A model generated the notes under the pieces. It saw only the letters and a program-made list of their open reading frames with translations, was not told where the DNA came from and made no database searches. Below are positions 6,834 through 11,636 of a DNA stretch of 11,636 nt, in pieces. Position 1 is the first letter of the stretch. Each line of letters starts with the position of its first letter. Source of the stretch: JBGTCD01 sp041749015 (lineage in GTDB: Bacteria > Bacteroidota > Bacteroidia > Cytophagales > Cyclobacteriaceae); assembly GCA_041749015.1 (NCBI GenBank), contig JBGTCD010000123.1, positions 1-11,636 on the forward strand, written 5' to 3'. A program made the translations under genes and the position numbers.

Positions 6834-8225
6834 ATGTCACTTAATGTAGAAGGGGTATTTGCTTTACAAAAGCCTTATTCGGTCTTATTGAGATCCCGTC
6901 CGATCAGACATAGAAAGGAAAATTTAAAAAAATTAAGAAAGTGGATTTTTTTAAATAAGGAGGCCATTCGTGCCGTCCTATATGAAGACCTTAGCAAGCC
7001 ACATACTGATACGGACCTTTCTGAGATATATGTCGTTACCCATGAGATTGGGCATGCCCTCAAAAATCTCAATCAATGGACCAAAAGTAAAAAAGCCGAT
7101 ACGCCCGTATTGCTGTTGGGTACCCGATCGGTCATTACCACGGAGCCTAAGGGCGTCTGTCTGATTATCTCTCCCTGGAATTTTCCGTTTAATCTGGCGC
7201 TTGGTCCCCTTGTTTCAGCACTCGCTGCAGGCAATACCGCCATTATAAAACCATCTGAGATGACCCCGGCAACCAGTGCCCTGATTGCCAGGATGGCAGA
7301 AGAACTTTTTAAGCAAGAGGAGGTAGCTGTTTTTACAGGTGGGGTGGCGGTTTCTCAGGCCTTGTTGATGCTTCCCTTTGATCATATATTTTTCACCGGC
7401 AGCCCACAGGTTGGTAAAATTGTCATGGAGGCAGCCGCCAAAAATCTTTCTTCCGTAACCCTGGAGCTCGGCGGTAAATCACCGGCAATCGTTGATGATA
7501 CAGTTTCTATAAAAGATGCGGCTAAGAAAGTAGCATGGGGAAAATTCCTCAACTGCGGTCAAACCTGCATTGCACCAGACTATATTATGGTGCATCAGAA
7601 GGTGGCAACGGCCTTTGTGGCCGAGCTGAGTAAAGCGACAGCCACCATGTTTGGGGATGTCAATAACGACTATGCCCGCATTGTCAACAAGCGGCATTTT
7701 CAGCGACTCTCCAAATCCTTAAAGCAGGCAGTAGATCAGGGAGCATCCATAGTCAGCGGGGGTACTACTGATGCAGAGCATTTATTGATCGCACCTACCA
7801 TACTTAATAATGTGTCGGAGGAATCGGATTTGATGCAGGAAGAAATTTTTGGGCCGCTGCTCCCGGTTATGGTGTATGATGATCTCGATGAGGTCATCGC
7901 ATACATCAATCAAAGACCAAAGCCCCTGGCATTGTATGTGTTTTCTAATAGCCGCCGCAATCAAAAGAAAATATTATCGGAGACCAGCTCCGGCACGGCT
8001 TGCATTAATGATGCCCTACTCCAGTTTTCACAAAATTATATTCCTTTTGGCGGGGTGAACTTTAGCGGAATTGGAAAAGCCCACGGCTATTTCGGATTTC
8101 TGGCCTTTTCCAATCAAAAGCCTATATTACGCCAAAGGGTGGGATTTACTTTGGCCTCCCTGGTGTACCCGCCCTATAACTCACGAGTGAGGGCATTGGT
8201 GGCTTTTCTTACCCGGTATTTTTGA
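6834..8225 (+). CDS. NAD(P)-dependent aldehyde dehydrogenase, class 3/fatty-aldehyde type
   Basis: Oxidises an aldehyde to the carboxylic acid using NAD(P). The 463-residue length and motifs fit the class 3 (ALDH3) group rather than the 490-500-residue classes: PWN116FP (oxyanion Asn), FTGSPQVGK (cofactor fold), E211LGGKSP (general base), NCGQTC245IAPDY (nucleophile), EEIFGPLLPV, and a C-terminal PFGGVNFSGIGKAHGYFGF. Glu211 and Cys245 are 34 apart, the usual spacing for the pair. The last 27 residues (about 437-463) are hydrophobic and aromatic with scattered Arg, reminiscent of the membrane-binding tail of fatty-aldehyde dehydrogenases, so the enzyme may sit at the inner face of the cytoplasmic membrane; substrate is inferred only. 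There is no signal peptide. It lies 17 bases after the small OmpA gene with no room for a separate promoter outside coding sequence, so it is probably on the same transcript, although a functional link is not obvious. Confidence 0.92.
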   Translation: MSLNVEGVFALQKPYSVLLRSRPIRHRKENLKKLRKWIFLNKEAIRAVLYEDLSKPHTDTDLSEIYVVTHEIGHALKNLNQWTKSKKADTPVLLLGTRSVITTEPKGVCLIISPWNFPFNLALGPLVSALAAGNTAIIKPSEMTPATSALIARMAEELFKQEEVAVFTGGVAVSQALLMLPFDHIFFTGSPQVGKIVMEAAAKNLSSVTLELGGKSPAIVDDTVSIKDAAKKVAWGKFLNCGQTCIAPDYIMVHQKVATAFVAELSKATATMFGDVNNDYARIVNKRHFQRLSKSLKQAVDQGASIVSGGTTDAEHLLIAPTILNNVSEESDLMQEEIFGPLLPVMVYDDLDEVIAYINQRPKPLALYVFSNSRRNQKKILSETSSGTACINDALLQFSQNYIPFGGVNFSGIGKAHGYFGFLAFSNQKPILRQRVGFTLASLVYPPYNSRVRALVAFLTRYF

Positions 8226-8411
8226 TTGTAAAGGGGGATTCCTGGGCAACCTTTCTGCTCCTTCACAGTATAACCACCTATGGTGATTGCAAGCATTTGT
8301 GCATTAAAAATTGTATTTTTGTAATCACATATTATGGCCAATAAAATTATGGCTCAATCGTTGTTATACGTCCCATTATCAGAGGTCCATCTATTCTAAA
8401 ATTAGAAAATT
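8226..8411 (+). other. Intergenic region before the AsmA-family gene
   Basis: This 186-base stretch contains a very small inverted repeat (CACC-TAT-GGTG, 8275-8285), too short to call a terminator. The second half is AT-rich with a good -7 box at 8314-8321. I see no gene that I can support. Confidence 0.5.
8314..8321 (+). promoter_or_regulatory. Candidate -7 element for the AsmA-family gene
   Basis: TATTTTTG is a full TAnnTTTG match. Upstream TTTG at 8296-8299 is only 14 bases away and TTG at 8287-8289 is 24 bases away, both outside the usual range. Transcription from here would give a leader of about 85 bases before the ATG at 8412. Confidence 0.4.
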
Positions 8412-11411
8412 ATGAAAAAGAAAATTTTAATTATCGTTCTTGGTTTTTTTATTTTTCTTTTTGCCGCAGCCATCATCCTGCCTATCATTTTTAAAGATGA
8501 TATAAAAGCCGCCATTGATCGTGAAATTGAAAAATCAGTCAATGCCGATGTGCTTTTTGATGCGGATGATTTCAATATTTCGCTATTTCGTAATTTTCCT
8601 AATATCACGGCTACAATGAAAAATTTTGGGGTGATCAACCGGGAGCCATTTGCAGGCAATATCCTTTTTGCCGTGGAAGAATTTTCAATCGAAATCCATC
8701 TCTGGAGCGTGATTTTTTCCGATCAACCCAGGATCAAAGGGATTTACCTTTATCATCCTGAAGTCAATATCAATGTATTGGAAGATGGCAGGGCCAATTG
8801 GGATATCATGATCGCGACCGAGGAGCAGCCGGATTCACTGGAAGAGGATGGCGCATTTTCATTCAGTATTGACCACTGGGCCATAAAGGATGGCCATATT
8901 ATTTATGATGACAAGGAATTAGGCTTTTTTATGGAGCTGGAGTATTTTGACCATTCAGGCAGAGGCGATTTTACTCAGGACGTATTTGACCTTTATACTA
9001 AAAATTATGCTCGTGAGACTACTATTACCTATGATGGCATTACCTATCTCACAGACCAGGAAATCACCCTTGATGTCACACTAGGAATCAGCGACAACTA
9101 TTCCAGATATACCTTTAAGGACAATGTGGCTCTGGTTAATCAGTTTGGATTTACGGCTGACGGTTGGTTTACCATGGAGGAGGATGGTTACGGAATGGAC
9201 ATTTCCTTTAATGCAAAGGAAAACGATTTTAAAAGTCTTCTGTCTCTGATTCCGGCCATGTATGCAAGCGATTTTGAAAAGATTGAAGCAGAAGGATTTT
9301 TGGGATTTGTCGGTTTTGTAAGAGGCAAATACAGCGAGGAAGAAATGCCGGCATTTAACGTGGCGCTGAAAGTTACGGATGGGATGTTTAAGTACCCTGA
9401 CCTGCCTACTGCAGTAAGCAATATCCAGATTGATATGCTTGTTGATAACCCAGACGGAATCATAGAAAATACCATGATTGACATTGCCAAAATGCATGTG
9501 GACTTTGGAGCAAATCCATTTGATCTGCAAATGAAAATCCACAACCTGAGAGACTATGCAATGGATGCCAAAGCCAATGCCAGGTTGAATCTTGGTGAGC
9601 TGACACAAATGTTTCCCATAGATGGGATCGACCTTAGGGGGATGTTTACCCTTGATGCTACTGCCTCAGGGAAAGTGGATATGGACCAGTCCATTTTTCC
9701 TAAGACCAACCTTAATATGAAATTGGAGAATGGGTATGTTAAATCGGCTGATTTCCCTATTCCGCTCGAAAAAATGAATTTAATGTCTGAAGTCAGAAAT
9801 AGCACAGGGAAACTAGATGATACCGAAATCGACCTGAATCAGTTTTCGATGGAAATGGATGGAGAGCCATTTACCGCTACCGTGAAGATACGCGACCTCA
9901 ATGATTACAACTGGGATGCCACTGCAAAAGGCGGTGTGGATCTTGAAAAGATCATGAAAATATTCCCTATGGAAGGCATGGAACTTGCCGGTAAGATCAA
10001 GGCAGATTTTACCTCTAAAGGTAAAATGTCAGATCTGGACGCAGGCCGGTATCAAAATATCCCTACCTCCGGCAACATGACCGTCAAGGATTTTGTGTAT
10101 AAAAGCAAGGACCTGGACTATGATGTTAAGATATCATCTGCTGCCGGGGACTTTGATCCTGACAAGATCAGGCTAACCGAGTTTAAATCCATGATAGGAG
10201 AGAGTGATGTGGATGTTACGGGGGTGGTTTCTAACTATTTCGGATTTATTCTCAGTAAAGAAGGAGTCATCAAAGGTAATGTTACCCTTAATTCCAATCT
10301 GATTAACCTCAATCAACTGATGGGTGGCACGGAGGAGGAAACAACCAATACGGAGGAGCCTCTTACGGTCATAGCTATACCTGGCAATATTGATTTCGTC
10401 CTGGAGTCCACGATCAAGACCATCCGGTATACTAACCTTACCCTATCCAATGCCAAGGGGAAAGTAGTGGTGAGAGATGGGATAGCCAATCTTGAGGGCC
10501 TCAACTTTGATATGCTCGGAGGGTCCTTTTTGATGATCGGAGCTTATGACCCAAGAGACTTGGAACATCCCAAATATGATTTTAACATGAAGATCCAGAA
10601 TCTTGATATCAAACGATCATTTGATAACTTCAATACCATTCAGGCCCTCGCGCCTGTTGCCCAGCATGTAAATGGAAAGTTTTCGACTGACTTTAAGATC
10701 GGTGGTGAGTTGGGGACTGATATGATGCCCATACTGGGTACCATCTCCGGTTCGGGGATTATTAAGGTAGCACAGGCAGTGGTGAAAAACTCAAAACTAA
10801 TTTCCGATGTGGCCACCATCACCAGACTTGGTGATGCCAGCGAAGTGACCCTAAAGGATGTGATCATGAAGGCAAAAATAAGTGATGGCAAACTTTCAGT
10901 GGAGCCCTTTGATTTTTCCTTTGGAAAATATGCAGCCAATATTGGAGGTAGCACAGGCCTGGATGGGTCCCTGGACTATAATATGAATTTTGATATACCT
11001 GCCGGTCAGCTAGGGACCCAGGTCAATAATTTTTTAAGCACCTATAATCTCGGTGGCTCAGGGGCCGGCTCATCCAATTTGAAGCTGAATCTTCTGCTTG
11101 GAGGCACTTATGATAATCCAAAGCCCGTATTAATGTCTCCGGATGCCAGAGATCAGGTGCAGTCTGCCGCAAAAGATGCTGCTACTGATGCAGTGACCCA
11201 AGCGCTGCAGGGCCAGGGCATCAATGTGCCCAAATTAGGCAGAACGGATTCCACTACAGTAGAGGATCAAATAAAGGGTGAAGTGGAGGAGGCTAAGGAA
11301 GAAGCGAAGGAAAAGGCTGAAGAAAAAGTGGAGGAGGCCAAAGAAGAACTCAAAAAAGAAGCGGAAGATAAAATTAAAGATCTCCTGAAGCGCCGCGGAG
11401 GAAATAATTGA
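8412..11411 (+). CDS. Large AsmA-family protein (periplasm-spanning, putative lipid-transport bridge)
   Basis: AsmA/TamB/YhdP-type proteins are anchored in the inner membrane and form a long beta-groove across the periplasm that is thought to carry phospholipids to the outer membrane. This 999-residue protein has a Lys-rich start and a single N-terminal membrane segment (about 5-26). An AsmA N-terminal domain follows (about 30-130), with the typical IKAAIDREIEKSVNADVLFD, LFRNFPNITATMKNF and GIYLYHPEVNINVLEDGRAN. Three repeats of about 117 residues occupy 279-637. An AsmA_2-like C-terminal section (about 655-930) includes SGSGIIKVAQAVVKNSKL and KLSVEPFDFSFGKYAANIGG. The last 45 residues form a highly charged Glu/Lys/Ala-rich helix. 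Which lipid it handles cannot be inferred. It is preceded by its own promoter candidate and appears monocistronic. Confidence 0.87.
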   Translation: MKKKILIIVLGFFIFLFAAAIILPIIFKDDIKAAIDREIEKSVNADVLFDADDFNISLFRNFPNITATMKNFGVINREPFAGNILFAVEEFSIEIHLWSVIFSDQPRIKGIYLYHPEVNINVLEDGRANWDIMIATEEQPDSLEEDGAFSFSIDHWAIKDGHIIYDDKELGFFMELEYFDHSGRGDFTQDVFDLYTKNYARETTITYDGITYLTDQEITLDVTLGISDNYSRYTFKDNVALVNQFGFTADGWFTMEEDGYGMDISFNAKENDFKSLLSLIPAMYASDFEKIEAEGFLGFVGFVRGKYSEEEMPAFNVALKVTDGMFKYPDLPTAVSNIQIDMLVDNPDGIIENTMIDIAKMHVDFGANPFDLQMKIHNLRDYAMDAKANARLNLGELTQMFPIDGIDLRGMFTLDATASGKVDMDQSIFPKTNLNMKLENGYVKSADFPIPLEKMNLMSEVRNSTGKLDDTEIDLNQFSMEMDGEPFTATVKIRDLNDYNWDATAKGGVDLEKIMKIFPMEGMELAGKIKADFTSKGKMSDLDAGRYQNIPTSGNMTVKDFVYKSKDLDYDVKISSAAGDFDPDKIRLTEFKSMIGESDVDVTGVVSNYFGFILSKEGVIKGNVTLNSNLINLNQLMGGTEEETTNTEEPLTVIAIPGNIDFVLESTIKTIRYTNLTLSNAKGKVVVRDGIANLEGLNFDMLGGSFLMIGAYDPRDLEHPKYDFNMKIQNLDIKRSFDNFNTIQALAPVAQHVNGKFSTDFKIGGELGTDMMPILGTISGSGIIKVAQAVVKNSKLISDVATITRLGDASEVTLKDVIMKAKISDGKLSVEPFDFSFGKYAANIGGSTGLDGSLDYNMNFDIPAGQLGTQVNNFLSTYNLGGSGAGSSNLKLNLLLGGTYDNPKPVLMSPDARDQVQSAAKDAATDAVTQALQGQGINVPKLGRTDSTTVEDQIKGEVEEAKEEAKEKAEEKVEEAKEELKKEAEDKIKDLLKRRGGNN
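9246..10322 (+). repeat. Three diverged repeats of about 117 residues inside the AsmA-family protein
   Basis: Repeat starts align at SLIPAMYASDF (about residue 279), MFPIDGIDLRG (400-410) and IFPMEGMELAG (517-527); the two FP residues 401 and 518 are 117 apart. Within each unit, corresponding strands can be matched by eye, for example KIHNLRDYAMDAKANARLNL against KIRDLNDYNWDATAKGGVDL near the end of repeats one and two. These are protein-level repeats; the DNA is too diverged for an obvious nucleotide repeat. Confidence 0.6.
11283..11348 (+). repeat. Imperfect direct repeat of 21 bases, 45 bases apart, in the AsmA C-terminal tail
   Basis: Positions 11283-11303 and 11328-11348 agree at 19 of 21 bases and both encode VEEAKEE, a 15-residue offset. 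The segment between is also Glu/Lys/Ala-rich, giving a continuous charged helix. Both differences are third-position changes, suggesting an old duplication or selection on the peptide. Confidence 0.6.
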
Positions 11412-11417
11412 TAAGGA

Positions 11418-11438
11418 TGTGGATAATCCTGTGCATAA
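11418..11438 (-). promoter_or_regulatory. Pair of DnaA-box matches, head to tail
   Basis: On the minus strand, 11426-11418 reads TTATCCACA (the perfect DnaA box) and 11438-11430 reads TTATGCACA, which also fits TTATNCACA. They have the same orientation, are separated by three bases and start 12 bases apart. They lie just after the AsmA stop codon and next to an AT-rich stretch (about 11441-11480). Such a pair could belong to a replication origin, a DnaA-titration site or a DnaA-regulated promoter. Confidence 0.4.
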
Positions 11439-11467
11439 GGGGTTTAAAAGTTGTTCATTTCTTTTAG

Positions 11468-11481
11468 GCAAAAAGTTTTGC
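11468..11481. repeat. 14-base perfect palindrome-like inverted repeat
   Basis: GCAAAA (11468-11473), AG, TTTTGC (11476-11481) is a perfect inverted repeat with a two-base centre. As RNA it would form only a weak AT-rich hairpin; as DNA it could be a protein-binding site. It might also serve as part of the AsmA transcript end. Confidence 0.35.
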
Positions 11482-11504
11482 AGGTGAGGGGGTAGCACTT
11501 ACCT
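11482..11504 (+). terminator. Possible hairpin at the end of the AsmA transcript
   Basis: AGGTGAG (11482-11488) pairs with CTTACCT (11498-11504) over seven positions including one G-T wobble, with a nine-base loop. The downstream bases TTATCATACT are T/A-rich but contain no solid T run, so termination here is only a possibility. Confidence 0.25.
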
Positions 11505-11562
11505 TTATCATACTAAATCGTTCGTTGAAAGAGAGATAAGATTTTAAGGCAAACAAAACGTT

Positions 11563-11578
11563 GTAACCTCCGGGTTAC
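11563..11578 (-). terminator. Stem-loop, possibly ending a minus-strand gene beyond the window
   Basis: GTAACC (11563-11568) and GGTTAC (11573-11578) form a perfect six-base stem around TCCG; flanking GTT and AAC could extend it past a three-base bulge. Read on the minus strand, the stem is followed by AACGTTTTGTTTG, a moderately T-rich tail, so it might terminate a gene coming in from the right. Plus-strand function is equally possible. Confidence 0.25.
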
Positions 11579-11636
11579 TTCAACAAAAACACCTTAGATG
11601 ATTATTGTGCCGGAATGTAAGGATCCTTCTGGATAC

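Larger units (their letters stand above)
11412..11636. other. Non-coding right end of the window with DnaA boxes and inverted repeats
   Basis: No gene can be assigned in these 225 bases. The last 39 bases (from ATG at 11598) are an open plus-strand frame that could be the start of a gene, MIIVPECKDPSGY. Equally, two minus-strand frames enter from the right and stop at about 11596 and 11605, so the edge could instead be the 3' end of a minus-strand gene. Nothing in these short peptides is diagnostic. Confidence 0.4.

Noticed and set aside
8334..8399. 21-codon open frame (MANKIMAQSL...) ending 12 bases before the AsmA ATG, possibly a leader peptide
   Set aside because: There is no ribosome binding site, no attenuator structure and no run of regulatory codons. 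A frame of this length is common by chance, and only conservation across relatives would revive it.
9081..9608. Minus-strand open frame of 175 codons
   Set aside because: It is antisense to the AsmA repeats and shows no recognisable motif; treated as a shadow.
11563..11578. T-arm of a tRNA or a riboswitch stem
   Set aside because: The stem lacks the GGTTCRANYCC T-arm sequence, and no acceptor or anticodon arms can be found around it.
11598..11636. Possible new plus-strand gene starting at 11598
   Set aside because: Only 13 codons are visible, there is no clear promoter, and minus-strand frames at the same edge are equally plausible.

Overview
This window looks like chromosomal DNA from a member of the Bacteroidota, probably the order Cytophagales. 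The evidence is the set of protein families (PD40/CarboxypepD_reg/OmpA envelope proteins, a patatin fused to a POTRA and beta-barrel, a large AsmA-like protein), the near absence of Shine-Dalgarno sequences, and several upstream TAnnTTTG boxes, the -7 element used by the Bacteroidota primary sigma factor. The order-level call is inference. I see no insertion sequence, phage gene, CRISPR array, tRNA or rRNA. Most of the window is ordinary cell-envelope housekeeping.

Layout. Positions 1-177 on the minus strand hold the first 59 codons of a gene that runs off the window, most likely mfd (transcription-repair coupling factor), with a non-ATG start and a good promoter at 198-226. A divergent intergenic region (178-364) separates it from a plus-strand series. 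This series comprises an inner-membrane-anchored M23 peptidoglycan hydrolase (365-1663), a type Vd patatin phospholipase/outer-membrane barrel (1730-4033), a four-part OmpA-family protein with a PD40 propeller (4125-6137), a small second OmpA-family protein starting one base after it (6139-6816), a class-3-like aldehyde dehydrogenase 17 bases later (6834-8225), a 186-base gap with a promoter candidate, and a 999-residue AsmA-family protein (8412-11411). The last 225 bases have no assignable gene but contain two adjacent DnaA-box matches and several inverted repeats.

How the genes fit together. Apart from mfd and the dehydrogenase, every gene product is predicted to act at the envelope: the M23 enzyme cuts or remodels peptidoglycan, the two OmpA-domain proteins bind it, the patatin-barrel protein displays or secretes a lipase through the outer membrane, and the AsmA protein is of the type thought to bridge the periplasm for lipid movement. 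The two OmpA genes and the dehydrogenase are tightly packed (1 and 17 bases) and probably form one transcript.

The points most worth a second look are the DnaA-box pair after the AsmA gene, the Cys in place of the usual zinc-ligand His in the M23 enzyme, the Cys in place of the usual diaminopimelate-binding Asp in the larger OmpA protein, and the roughly 117-residue repeats in the AsmA protein. I did not find a convincing previously undescribed multi-gene system.
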